Source: Alphaproteobacteria bacterium (GTDB taxonomy: Bacteria > Pseudomonadota > Alphaproteobacteria > RF32 > CAG-239). From it: DNA of 64,000 nt. Position 1 is the first letter of the stretch. The number at the start of each line of letters is the position of its first letter. The notes under the pieces are model-generated. The model saw only the letters and a program-made list of their open reading frames with translations, ran no database searches and had not been told where the DNA came from. A program made the position numbers and the translations under genes. This document shows positions 56,716-64,000 of the stretch, piece after piece. The stretch is taken from NCBI GenBank assembly GCA_017467515.1, contig JAFUSU010000026.1:16606-80605 (forward strand), read 5' to 3'.

Positions 56716-57345
56716 ATGCCGAATATTTTAGTATTAACAAATAATAAATTACTGGAACAAGATTTATATGAACAAATTAATTTCGGACTGTCTGAAGACT
56801 ATAAAGTTTTTACACAAGATGATAACCAGACGGTTTTTGATGTTGCTGTTCTTGACGGAGAGGATTTTCTAACGTCTTTTCGTGGAAAACATAATAAAAT
56901 ACCGGCGCTTATATTGGTTCCGTCAGATAGCGAAGCATCAACCGAAAATAATTCAGATACTTTTTATTTTAAACCGATTATCTTATCGGTTCTGCTAAAT
57001 AAGATACAGGCAATTATCAATGTTTTTGAAAATTCCATAGATGGCTATATGTCTTTTGGTGATTACGAATTGCGGCCGGCAGATAAAGAGATTTTAAATA
57101 AAAAAACTGAAACAATCACAAAGCTGACAGAGAGAGAAGTAAATATTCTGCAATATCTATATAAAGCTCAAGGGAAAATCGTCAGTAAAACGGATTTGCT
57201 GCAAAATGTTTGGGAATATAGCGCAGAAGTAACAACACACACTATAGAAACGCATATATATCGCCTAAGAAAAAAAATAGAGCAAACCGATAACGATAAA
57301 CCGTTGATTGCTGCAGAAGATGGCGGTTACAGGCTTCTGGTCTGA
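56716..57345 (+). CDS. OmpR/PhoB-type response regulator with a divergent receiver
   Basis: 209 residues. The receiver-like N-terminus keeps the phosphorylatable Asp (VAVLD, about 47) and the Lys (FKP, about 86) but has Asn-Asn at about 9-10 where the acidic pair normally sits, so phosphorylation is doubtful. The C-terminal winged helix (about 115-209) is clear, with LTEREVNILQYL and IETHIYRLRKKIE. No histidine kinase is adjacent. It lies between the porin and lolA, as similar regulators do in other alphaproteobacteria. Confidence 0.82.
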   Translation: MPNILVLTNNKLLEQDLYEQINFGLSEDYKVFTQDDNQTVFDVAVLDGEDFLTSFRGKHNKIPALILVPSDSEASTENNSDTFYFKPIILSVLLNKIQAIINVFENSIDGYMSFGDYELRPADKEILNKKTETITKLTEREVNILQYLYKAQGKIVSKTDLLQNVWEYSAEVTTHTIETHIYRLRKKIEQTDNDKPLIAAEDGGYRLLV

Positions 57346-57346
57346 A

Positions 57347-57964
57347 TTATTTTTTGCCTTTATATTTTTTAGGTGATTTTGCTTTTTTAAATTTGAATAA
57401 GCCCTCATCTAACACGGTATCTGACTCGACATCATAAAGGGAAACAATAACCTCAACACTTTGCGGATCAACGATAGACCACTGACGAAGCGCAAAAGGT
57501 TTTTTGGTAAAAGTCATTGTGATAGGGGCGATTTCCGGTTTTGATGGATACCTCAATGTAATGACAACAGAGCCGTCATCCTCATAATAATTGCTGACTT
57601 TAATTTGTTTACCGTCAATGCGGATATTGTTTGCCAAAATAAGGCTGGCAGGAATATCATCATAATCAATATTTGTGACCTGATCCAAATCTTTATCGTT
57701 ATAAATGATGTAGTCGCCGTTTCCGACAATTAAAACATTTGTCGGTGCGTTATATTCCATACGAATTTTATTTGGTTTTTCAACGAATAATTTCCCTTCT
57801 GCGGTTGATCCGTTGCTGGCCGTTTGTACAAAAGAGGCTTTTAATGTTCTGACGTTATTTAAATAATCTTCAACTTGCTGAACTTTTTGAGCATCTTTTT
57901 CTAAAGCCAAAACAGGGAATGTGTAAAACAAAGCAGCTGTTAAAAAAGCAAAAATACGCATCAT
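57347..57964 (-). CDS. lolA: Outer-membrane lipoprotein carrier LolA family
   Basis: A periplasmic carrier of lipoproteins from the inner to the outer membrane. A signal peptide (about 1-19, PVLA-LE) is followed by the LolA fold: YLNNVRTLKASFVQ and GKLFVEKPNKIRMEY are family typical. The start at 57964 (or the ATG next to it at 57961) has AAGGA close upstream; the frame extends to 58009 but without a signal peptide at its start. 206 residues. It converges with the regulator gene (1-base gap). Confidence 0.9.
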   Translation of the reverse strand: MMRIFAFLTAALFYTFPVLALEKDAQKVQQVEDYLNNVRTLKASFVQTASNGSTAEGKLFVEKPNKIRMEYNAPTNVLIVGNGDYIIYNDKDLDQVTNIDYDDIPASLILANNIRIDGKQIKVSNYYEDDGSVVITLRYPSKPEIAPITMTFTKKPFALRQWSIVDPQSVEVIVSLYDVESDTVLDEGLFKFKKAKSPKKYKGKK

Positions 57965-58025
57965 ATTTTCCTTATCAAATAAAATCATTATCCGGTAATA
58001 TAACCGCAAAACTTAAAATAGTCCA

Positions 58026-58062
58026 TAAAAAATCACCTCTAGCCACAAGGGATAGAGGTGAT
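58026..58062 (-). terminator. Rho-independent terminator (minus strand)
   Basis: ATCACCTCTA and TAGAGGTGAT form a ten-pair stem; on the minus strand it is followed by T6. It ends the transcript carrying the small genes at 58082-58414. Confidence 0.85.
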
Positions 58063-58081
58063 GAAAGCTTTATAATAAGAT

Positions 58082-58171
58082 TTATTTGCTCTTTTTTGAA
58101 TCGGAAGAAGATTCGCTGTCTTTTTCCGGTTGAGAAGAAGCAGATTTTGTGTTTCTTGTTGAACAACTCAT
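58082..58171 (-). CDS. Very small Ser/Lys-rich protein, 29 residues
   Basis: A short frame beginning MSCSTRNTKS and ending in a Ser/Asp/Lys-rich tail, preceded by a strong AGGAG site eight bases from the ATG and followed 19 bases later by a terminator. The clear ribosome-binding site and terminator support translation. It has one Cys. No function is apparent. It lies 15 bases after another small gene in the same direction. Confidence 0.55.
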   Translation of the reverse strand: MSCSTRNTKSASSQPEKDSESSSDSKKSK

Positions 58172-58186
58172 TTTTATTTCTCCTGT

Positions 58187-58414
58187 TTAATAATGGGCAT
58201 TATGAGCGCCGCAACCGCAGCCGCAACCGGCCGAGGTTCTGTGAGCGGCAAATTCTTCCATTTCAACCTCTACATCGCCGTCAGAAGCGCTGAGTTCAAT
58301 TTCCTCGTCGCTAAAAGCAGGTTCTTTGGCTGAATGAGGATTATGGTGCAATTTTTGTTTTGCAGTATGCTCCATTTGTGAAGATTTGTGAGTAGATGTT
58401 GTTTTATTCATCAT
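58187..58414 (-). CDS. Small protein with a C-terminal CGCGCG motif
   Basis: 75 residues: a Lys/His/Ser-rich N-terminus, an acidic middle (EEIELSASDGDVEVEMEEF) and a C-terminal AGCGCGCGAHNAHY segment with three Cys alternating with Gly plus two His. AGGAGG lies six bases before the ATG at 58414. The Cys/His tail could bind metal or be a modified peptide core; neither is demonstrated. I do not recognise a family. It is followed by the 29-residue gene. Confidence 0.65.
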   Translation of the reverse strand: MMNKTTSTHKSSQMEHTAKQKLHHNPHSAKEPAFSDEEIELSASDGDVEVEMEEFAAHRTSAGCGCGCGAHNAHY

Positions 58415-58494
58415 AAAAATCCTCCTGATTAATGATTAAGTCCATCAATAAGGTAATGCGCAAGACAGGAGAAACAAGATATATAAACAAAAAG

Positions 58495-59421
58495 TTAGGA
58501 ACCGATTCGAGCCTTAAAAATACCGTTTTCATATCCCTGAATGGTGGCATTTTCTTCTGCCAAAGCCAATCGTTTAAGCGCAAGAGCGACATATTCTTTT
58601 TCTTTTTCGATTCCGACAAAACGGCGTCCGAGTTTTTTTGCGGTTACGGCGGTTGTTCCCGAACCTAAAAACGGGTCAAAGACAACATCTCCCTTATTGC
58701 TGGAAGCTAAAATTAATTTTGCAATAAGTTTTTCAGGCTTTTGTGTCGGATGATTGGTGTTTTCAGGCATAGACCAAAAGGGAATGGAGATGTCTGTCCA
58801 AATATTGGAAGGATAAGTTAAGCGTGTTTTTTCGGCTCCTTGATCTTGCCAATCTTTAGGCTTTCCTGACTCGTCACGATAAGGGGCTAAAACCTTACGC
58901 TGCATTTTAACGTCATCAATGTTGAATGTATAGTCTTTTGATTTCGTAAAAAACCAAATGTCCTCTAAACAATTTTTCCAGTTATTTAAGGCGCCGCGCC
59001 CTTTTTCCCGTTCCCAAGAAATTCGATTTTGCAGAAGCAAATATTTTCCGACAATTTCCGGAATGGCAATAGATGTTTTCCAGTCAGAGCAAATATAGAC
59101 GGTTGCGTTTTCTTTTAAGAGAGGAATTGTTTTTTTTATCCATTTATCCAACCATTTCTTATAATCGGATAAATCCATTTCCTTAAAAGTTGACTGACCG
59201 AAATTTTTGGTAAGATTATAAGGCGGGTCAACAATCATCAAGTTAATGCTGTCACGAGGCATAAAATCAAGAACCTTAAAGGTGTCCTGATAAATAATTT
59301 GATTGTATAATTCTTCAATAGGTGTACGGTGGTTCAACTTCAGCGCCTGAGAAACAAATTTTTTTATTTCAGCGCCTGAAACTTCCAGAGTTTTATTACG
59401 AGGAGCTTTTGTCTGAACCAT
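58495..59421 (-). CDS. Beta-class adenine-specific DNA methyltransferase, orphan
   Basis: 308 residues. Catalytic motif IV DPPYNL (about 65-70) precedes the SAM-binding motif I DPFLGSGTT (about 249-257), the beta-class order. The target-recognition region lies between and includes WEREKGRGALNNWKN and NHPTQKPEKL. CcrM, the alphaproteobacterial GANTC methyltransferase, has the same class but an extra C-terminal domain that is missing here. No restriction endonuclease gene adjoins it. The recognition sequence cannot be read. It is 6 bases after ptsH and 80 bases before the small Cys genes. Confidence 0.85.
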   Translation of the reverse strand: MVQTKAPRNKTLEVSGAEIKKFVSQALKLNHRTPIEELYNQIIYQDTFKVLDFMPRDSINLMIVDPPYNLTKNFGQSTFKEMDLSDYKKWLDKWIKKTIPLLKENATVYICSDWKTSIAIPEIVGKYLLLQNRISWEREKGRGALNNWKNCLEDIWFFTKSKDYTFNIDDVKMQRKVLAPYRDESGKPKDWQDQGAEKTRLTYPSNIWTDISIPFWSMPENTNHPTQKPEKLIAKLILASSNKGDVVFDPFLGSGTTAVTAKKLGRRFVGIEKEKEYVALALKRLALAEENATIQGYENGIFKARIGS

Positions 59422-59427
59422 AACGGA

Positions 59428-59709
59428 TTATTCTTCACCGAATTTGTTATTAATAAGGGTTGTCAATGTTTCTAAAGCTTCTTTTGCCTGCGGACCGGAG
59501 CAAGAAACTTTTATTGTCGTCCCTTTAGCGGCAGCAAGCATCATCAACCCCATAATAGAACAACCGTCAACTTCTTGTCCAATCCGTTCAACCTTAACTT
59601 CGGCATCTAAATTTTCAATAGATTTAACAAAAGCAGCGGCAGCACGGGCGTGTAACCCTTTAATGTTTTGAATGGTTAATTCTGCGGATAAAACATCACT
59701 CATTTTCAT
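59428..59709 (-). CDS. ptsH: Phosphocarrier protein HPr
   Basis: The active-site His20 lies in KGLHARAAAAF and the regulatory Ser51 in GCSIMGLMMLAA; the 31-residue spacing equals that of His15 and Ser46 in classical HPr. 93 residues. It overlaps the EIIA gene by 4 bases. No sugar-specific EIIB/EIIC is nearby, so a regulatory phosphotransfer role like PTS-Ntr is likely, with HprK at 41 kb acting on the Ser. Confidence 0.94.
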   Translation of the reverse strand: MKMSDVLSAELTIQNIKGLHARAAAAFVKSIENLDAEVKVERIGQEVDGCSIMGLMMLAAAKGTTIKVSCSGPQAKEALETLTTLINNKFGEE

Positions 59710-60104
59710 AATCCTAACAATTGAGAAGCAACGGTTATATATTTTTTACCGGCATCTTGAGCCCCTGCTACGGATTCTTTTAAAGACTTATCTTTTCGTA
59801 GAGAACAGAGTTTAATTAACATAGGTAAATTGATGCCGGCAATAATTTCAACTTTTGCTTTTTCCATAATGGAGAGGGCTAAATTAGAAGGCGTTCCGCC
59901 GAACATATCTGTTAAAACGATAGTGCCGTCACCTTTGTTAACGGATTCAACTTTTTTAAGAATTTCCGCACGGCGGACCTCCATATCGTCTTCCGGACCG
60001 ATACAAACAGCTTCTACCTGTTCCTGTTTTCCGACAACATGTTGCATTGCGGAAATAAATTCCAAAGCTAAATTACCGTGTGTTACCAAAACTAAACCGA
60101 TCAT
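59706..60104 (-). CDS. PTS EIIA protein, mannose family (regulatory)
   Basis: 132 residues with the active-site His9 in LVTHGNLA and the family's TDMFGGTPSNLA (about 65-76). It accepts phosphate from HPr. In alphaproteobacteria this stand-alone EIIA-Man acts in regulation rather than transport. It is translationally coupled to ptsH. Confidence 0.92.
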   Translation of the reverse strand: MIGLVLVTHGNLALEFISAMQHVVGKQEQVEAVCIGPEDDMEVRRAEILKKVESVNKGDGTIVLTDMFGGTPSNLALSIMEKAKVEIIAGINLPMLIKLCSLRKDKSLKESVAGAQDAGKKYITVASQLLGL

Positions 60105-60123
60105 CTTTTCCTCTTTAGATTAA

Positions 60124-60537
60124 TTATTTTCCGCTACTCCAAACTTTAACAGCGCCAAAACTTTTCATAACATCATCTTTTGTTTTTGCTTTAACGAACT
60201 CATCAGCGCGTGTTTTTCTTCCTTCAATAACAATTTCTTCAACATTATCAACCGGAACACCGTAAGTTCTTTCAACGGTTTTACCTGAAAGCTCAACAAT
60301 CAGAACAAACTCGGCTTCAGCCAAAGGAGCGCGCGTTTCTTTATCGATTCCGTTTAAAACAACGGATAAGCGTCCGTCACGCTTTAAGAGGGCTGTTTCT
60401 TTGCCGTCAAATTCTAAAACCGGATTAATCGGCGCACCTTCTCGGCTATCTATAAAAATAGCCAATTCGCCGAATTTATTTTCAATGATTTCAAAAAAGT
60501 CTTGTTTTTCAACGAGTGTATAATATTGATTTTCCAT
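60124..60537 (-). CDS. Hypothetical protein upstream of the PTS genes
   Basis: 137 residues, soluble, mixed alpha/beta, without signal or membrane segments. I do not recognise the family. The ATG at 60537 is preferred with AAGGTG about seven bases upstream; an in-frame GTG at 60546 would add three residues. It is 19 bases before the EIIA gene and is probably the first gene of the PTS-methyltransferase transcript. Confidence 0.7.
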   Translation of the reverse strand: MENQYYTLVEKQDFFEIIENKFGELAIFIDSREGAPINPVLEFDGKETALLKRDGRLSVVLNGIDKETRAPLAEAEFVLIVELSGKTVERTYGVPVDNVEEIVIEGRKTRADEFVKAKTKDDVMKSFGAVKVWSSGK

Positions 60538-60619
60538 AAGCTTCACCTTTATTTTGATGATAATGTAACATATTATAATATTAAGCGCAATGTGTCAATT
60601 TTGAGTTAATAAAGAAGGA

Positions 60620-61840
60620 TTATTTCTCAAAAACCGTATTGTTTTTAACCTCAAAGAATTGGGCGCAATCCTGCATAGAGGTAAACAACGACGGATCTGT
60701 TGAGGTAATCCACGCCTGAACATGCAAATCGCGAATTTTTTCGAGTAAAGCCTCTCTTTTAACATCATCCAGATGAGCGACAACCTCATCGAGCAGAAGA
60801 ACGGGGGGAAAGCCTTTATCTAAAGTTTGACACTTTGTTTGTGCCAAAATAATACTGATAAGCAATGATTTTTGCTCTCCGGTTGAACATAATTCTGCCG
60901 GCATATGCTTTTTCTTATACAAAACCTTAAAATCCGTCCGGTTCACGCCGTCAATGTTTTCGCTGTATAAAACATTTTGCCGCTGTTTTTGCAATAAGGT
61001 GATATAAAAATCCTCAACATCGATAGCCGGTTTGGTATCAAGTAATTTTTCGATAGTTCCTTCTAAGGAAAGTTCAACATTGGGGAACATATCATCAGGC
61101 TCATTTTGAATAAAGGTGTTAAGGCGGGCAATTTGCTCGCGTCTGGCGGCCGCAATGGCAACACCGATTCCAGCCATTTCTTCTTCAATAGAGGCTAACC
61201 AGTGCCCGTCTGAGCGTCCTGATTTAATCAATTGAAACCATTCTTTATAGAGATGGTCAAAATTAGCTGTGCGCTTGGCGTGTTCAACATCAAAAGCATA
61301 AACCAAGCGATCAAGAAAACTGCGTCTGGGCTGAGAGCCGCCGCGAAAAAGCCTGTCCATCTGGGGTGTTAACCAAATGGCGGAGATATAACGGCCTAAA
61401 TCGGCCTGAGAAGATATTTTTTGACCGTCTACTTTAACGATTCTGCGATCAAAAGAGCGAAGATCATCATCTGTTTCTTTAACGGAAGATTCGATACCTG
61501 TGCCTATTTCAACAATATCATTATTTGTACAAACAGTAGAGGAAACAGCCCAAGCTGTATTGGCGATAGGCGTGTAATCATTGGCAACCAGACAGGGAGA
61601 AATTCTCTTAATGTCTGCTAACCGAGCACTGCGCAAGCCTCTTCCCGGTGTTAAAAAGGAAATAGCTTCCAGAATATTTGTTTTGCCCGTTCCGTTTTCA
61701 CCGGTGATTATAATGGGGTTCAAATCCGTATTAAGCCTTAAATATGCATAATTTCTAAAGTCAGTTAAAGTCAGGCGTTTAACACCTGACTTTGTAACCG
61801 ATTCGGTATGTCTTTGCATATGAAAAGCTTGATTATCCAA
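60620..61840 (-). CDS. recF: DNA replication and repair protein RecF
   Basis: An SMC-like ATPase loading RecA at gaps. Walker A GENGTGKTNILEAI is at about 48-61, the ABC-like signature CSTGEQKSLL at about 317-326 and Walker B PPVLLLDEVVAHLD at about 344-357. 406 residues is within range. It begins 1 base after the dnaN stop. dnaA is absent from this locus, as usual in alphaproteobacteria. Confidence 0.94.
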   Translation of the reverse strand: MDNQAFHMQRHTESVTKSGVKRLTLTDFRNYAYLRLNTDLNPIIITGENGTGKTNILEAISFLTPGRGLRSARLADIKRISPCLVANDYTPIANTAWAVSSTVCTNNDIVEIGTGIESSVKETDDDLRSFDRRIVKVDGQKISSQADLGRYISAIWLTPQMDRLFRGGSQPRRSFLDRLVYAFDVEHAKRTANFDHLYKEWFQLIKSGRSDGHWLASIEEEMAGIGVAIAAARREQIARLNTFIQNEPDDMFPNVELSLEGTIEKLLDTKPAIDVEDFYITLLQKQRQNVLYSENIDGVNRTDFKVLYKKKHMPAELCSTGEQKSLLISIILAQTKCQTLDKGFPPVLLLDEVVAHLDDVKREALLEKIRDLHVQAWITSTDPSLFTSMQDCAQFFEVKNNTVFEK

Positions 61841-61841
61841 C

Positions 61842-62960
61842 TTATACCCTCATTGGCATTAAGACAAAAACAGCACTTGAATCTGAGATATCGTGAATAA
61901 CTGACGGAGAAGAAGCATCAGCAAAGCTTATTTTTACTTTCTCGCCGGTAATCTCAGCTAAAATATCCAATAAATAACGGAAATTATATCCGATTTCCAA
62001 AACTTCACCGGCATAAGAAGCGTCAAGTTCTTCTTGGGCACTGCCAAGTTCAGGGCTGGAAGTTGTAATAATAACGTGGTTGTTGCCTGTAATCATTTTG
62101 ATAGCGCGAGTTCTTTCGGCAACAACGGAAACACGGTCAACGGCGGTAGCAAGATCTTTAACGCTAACCTCAAGAGATTTATCATTATCGGTTGGGATAA
62201 CGCGCTCATAATCAGGATAGGTTCCGTCGATTAACTTTGAGGTTAAAGTTACATCTTCCAATGTAAAGCGGACTTTATTATCAGACATTGAAATCTTAGC
62301 TTCTTCAACGCTTGTATCATCAAGCAGTTTGCGTATTTCAGCAATTGTTTTTCTCGGAATGATAACACCGTTTAAGTTTTCAGCCCCTTGCGGCAACGGC
62401 GACTCAACACAAGCCAAACGGTGACCGTCGGTTGCAACGATTCTTAAAACGCTGGTAGCGCCGGTTGTTTTAGCGTGCATATAAATACCATTCAGATAAT
62501 AACGGGTTTCTTCTGTTGAAACGGCAAATTTGGTGCGATCAATAACGCTTTTTAATTCGTTAACCGTCATTATGAAATTAATAGGCAGAGCATCGCCTGA
62601 AATAACCGGAAAATCCTCAACACCGATACAAGAAAGCGAGAATTTTGATTTTCCGGAAGAGATGGTTAATTGACCTTTATCATCAGGAAAAGTCAGCTCA
62701 ATTTCAGAGCCGTCAGATAATTTTCTGACAATATCGTAAAGCATATGAGCAGGAGCTGTTGTTGCGCCCTGTTCTTGAATTTTTGCATCAACAATCTCGG
62801 TGATTTCCGTGTCCATATCTGTTGCCTTAAAGCTGATACCGTCAGCTAAAGCTTCAATTTTCACATTAGATAAAACAGGAATAGTGTTTCTTTTCTCAAC
62901 AATGCTTTGAACGTGGCTCAAAGTTTTTAATAAAGTAGCTCTTTCGATAATAAATTTCAT
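61842..62960 (-). CDS. dnaN: DNA polymerase III beta sliding clamp
   Basis: Three clamp domains opening with MKFIIERATLLKTLSHVQ, and the C-terminal segment ending VFVLMPMRV, matching the M-P-M-R/L terminus of beta clamps. 372 residues from the ATG at 62960. A further in-frame ATG at 62972 adds MVPK and has no better ribosome-binding site. It heads the dnaN-recF pair. Confidence 0.95.
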   Translation of the reverse strand: MKFIIERATLLKTLSHVQSIVEKRNTIPVLSNVKIEALADGISFKATDMDTEITEIVDAKIQEQGATTAPAHMLYDIVRKLSDGSEIELTFPDDKGQLTISSGKSKFSLSCIGVEDFPVISGDALPINFIMTVNELKSVIDRTKFAVSTEETRYYLNGIYMHAKTTGATSVLRIVATDGHRLACVESPLPQGAENLNGVIIPRKTIAEIRKLLDDTSVEEAKISMSDNKVRFTLEDVTLTSKLIDGTYPDYERVIPTDNDKSLEVSVKDLATAVDRVSVVAERTRAIKMITGNNHVIITTSSPELGSAQEELDASYAGEVLEIGYNFRYLLDILAEITGEKVKISFADASSPSVIHDISDSSAVFVLMPMRV

Positions 62961-63212
62961 TTTTGGTACCATTTGAAGTGAGTTAAACTATAGTTGTCGC
63001 AAAGATAACATAAAAAAGCAGATTGTCTAAGAATAAAGAACGATTCGTCAACAGTTTTTTGAAAACAAAAATTACTCCGTGCTAGTCCTTCGGTATTTTT
63101 TTACAGCTACTTCGGCTTCCAAGCCGGAATCTCAAAAAAAAGGCGGGCACAAGGGTGATTATAAAAAAGCTCAAGTATGATAAGGGATAATGATTCTCTA
63201 AGTTTTCTTCGA

Positions 63213-63250
63213 TATAATCCAACCGTGCTAAAAAACACGGTTGGATTATA
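63213..63250. repeat. Perfect 15-bp inverted repeat downstream of the cysteine-rich gene
   Basis: TATAATCCAACCGTG and CACGGTTGGATTATA flank an eight-base loop rich in A (T on the minus strand). It lies 20 bases after the stop of the minus-strand gene at 63271 and may act as its terminator, but it lacks a following T run. The remaining gap to 62960 contains part of the CACAAGGGTGATTATAAAAA repeat (near 63148-63167) that also occurs at 55.46 kb, and no visible gene. Confidence 0.65.
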
Positions 63251-63270
63251 GATAAAGTCTAAATTAATAA

Positions 63271-64000
63271 TCAGAAAGAAAAGACACAACGAGTATTATC
63301 ACAATCCTTTGCTTTATAATCTATTCCTGTTTGCTTTTCTTCAATATTAACGTACCAAACCTTATCACTGGCAGTTTCTGTAGAAGTCCAGGTATTTCCG
63401 CTTAAGTTATCACTGGCACCTGATATTTTTCGCAGAGCTGTTACTATAGAGGAGTAATTATCTCTCATTTGTTCAGCCTCATCTTTCGTCGGTAAGCGAG
63501 CTGTTTTACCGCCTTTCGTAATGCCACTACAGGTGCTTTTCGCGCTTGTCCAAGTTCTACAACCCTGATGTTGGTAATAAACAATAAAACCATTTCCGCC
63601 CACAACACCTACAACTGTTTTTGTGCTGTAATATGTTGAACTGCAGGTATTATCGCTGTAATAAATATATCCGGCGTTGCATTTTATACAAGATGTAGAT
63701 CCGCTTTTTGTGTATCCGGATTGACAACTGTTGAGAGTATATTTATAGTTTGCTCCTGACTTACAATTTGAGCAATTTCCTCCGGTCGGACAAGAACTTA
63801 AAGTATAACCGGTACAAGAGTTTGGATTGCACGCGCTACCACTTTTTGTGTATCCATCCTGGCAACTGTTGAGGGCATATTTATCAGAAGTACCTGATTT
63901 ACAAGTTCCGCAGTTACCGTGTTCAGGACAAGAGCTTAACGCATAGCCGCTACAAGCATTTACATTACAAGTGTTACTGCTCAGTGTCCAACCATCATTA
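63271..64000 (-). CDS. Cysteine-rich repeat protein with a DUF1566/Lcl-like C-terminus (partial)
   Basis: The frame runs off the right edge; 242 residues are visible. The N-terminal 120 or so contain Cys-rich modules of the form GYTLSSCPTGGNC-SNCKSG followed by YTLNSCQSGYTKSG, in at least two clear repeats. The C-terminal 110 have the pattern ARLPTKDEAEQM ... NTWTSTE ... VWYVNI ... CVFSF, resembling DUF1566/Lcl domains of exported proteins. The protein must be secreted for disulfides, but the start is outside the window. Cys modules recall the C-terminus of the giant protein at 51-55 kb. Confidence 0.72.
   Translation of the reverse strand, partial: NDGWTLSSNTCNVNACSGYALSSCPEHGNCGTCKSGTSDKYALNSCQDGYTKSGSACNPNSCTGYTLSSCPTGGNCSNCKSGANYKYTLNSCQSGYTKSGSTSCIKCNAGYIYYSDNTCSSTYYSTKTVVGVVGGNGFIVYYQHQGCRTWTSAKSTCSGITKGGKTARLPTKDEAEQMRDNYSSIVTALRKISGASDNLSGNTWTSTETASDKVWYVNIEEKQTGIDYKAKDCDNTRCVFSF

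Noticed and set aside
58404..58619. 71-residue minus-strand open frame overlapping the methyltransferase 3' end
   Set aside because: It shares sequence with the well-supported methyltransferase gene and gives no recognisable protein.

Overview
This window is AT-rich chromosomal DNA and appears to carry the replication origin of an alphaproteobacterium, probably an uncultured host- or gut-associated member of a Rhodospirillales-like lineage. The class call rests on gene content and order: rho, mnmE, mnmG, rsmG, parA and parB follow one another; coaE and dnaQ lie across the origin; a Mic60/mitofilin-like gene is divergent from tsaD; an ATP12-family chaperone follows rluC; there is a short HprK, an HPr/EIIA pair, DUF3108, a CvpA-RadA neighbourhood and a CtrA-type box. 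The species cannot be named from the sequence alone.

Layout. 1-12.2 kb is mostly plus-strand housekeeping (rarA, rluC, an AsmA protein, ATP12, acylphosphatase, tsaD, nth, xerD). It also holds minus-strand genes for an ADP-dependent sugar kinase, Mic60 and shikimate kinase, and two loci of an ERIC-like palindromic repeat. 12.2-23.3 kb on the minus strand has a pair of ABC exporters, the elongasome cluster mreB-mreC-mreD-mrdA-rodA, miaA and ddl. 23.4-26.9 kb has a DUF3108 protein, trhP, dnaQ and coaE. 26.88-27.29 kb is a gene-free AT-rich stretch with five TTATNCACA DnaA boxes and one TTAA-N7-TTAAC CtrA-type site. I interpret it as oriC.

27.4-39.4 kb is the origin-proximal plus-strand arm: rho, a GIY-YIG gene bracketed by inverted palindromes, an unidentified terminator-bounded structured RNA, mnmE, mnmG, HD and PHP phosphohydrolases, rsmG, parA and parB. 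Two perfect parS sites lie inside mnmG and rsmG, so the ParABS segregation system sits next to the origin. 39.4-49.8 kb has a membrane-anchored nuclease, tsaE, hprK, mlaE/mlaF-type lipid ABC genes, radA, cvpA, a metzincin-like protease, gyrB and elbB.

49.8-57.3 kb is the accessory-looking part: a secreted 20-residue-repeat protein, a 28-bp tandem DNA array, a VirB2/TrbC-like small membrane protein followed by a 1280-residue cysteine-rich secreted protein containing the same two-helix domain, then palindromic repeats, a porin-like protein and an OmpR-type regulator. 57.3-63 kb on the minus strand has lolA, two very small Cys-containing genes, a beta-class adenine methyltransferase, ptsH, an EIIA-Man protein, recF and dnaN. 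The right edge cuts a cysteine-rich repeat protein.

The replication and segregation functions (oriC, parS, parAB, gyrB, dnaN, recF, dnaQ, rarA, xerD) are concentrated here, with cell-wall elongation and outer-membrane maintenance. The best candidates for something undescribed are the paired VirB2-like proteins at 50.9-55.2 kb, the GIY-YIG/palindrome unit at 28.7-29.2 kb, the ERIC-like elements with compensating stems, and the structured RNA at 29.23-29.39 kb. I saw no rRNA, tRNA, CRISPR array or prophage.
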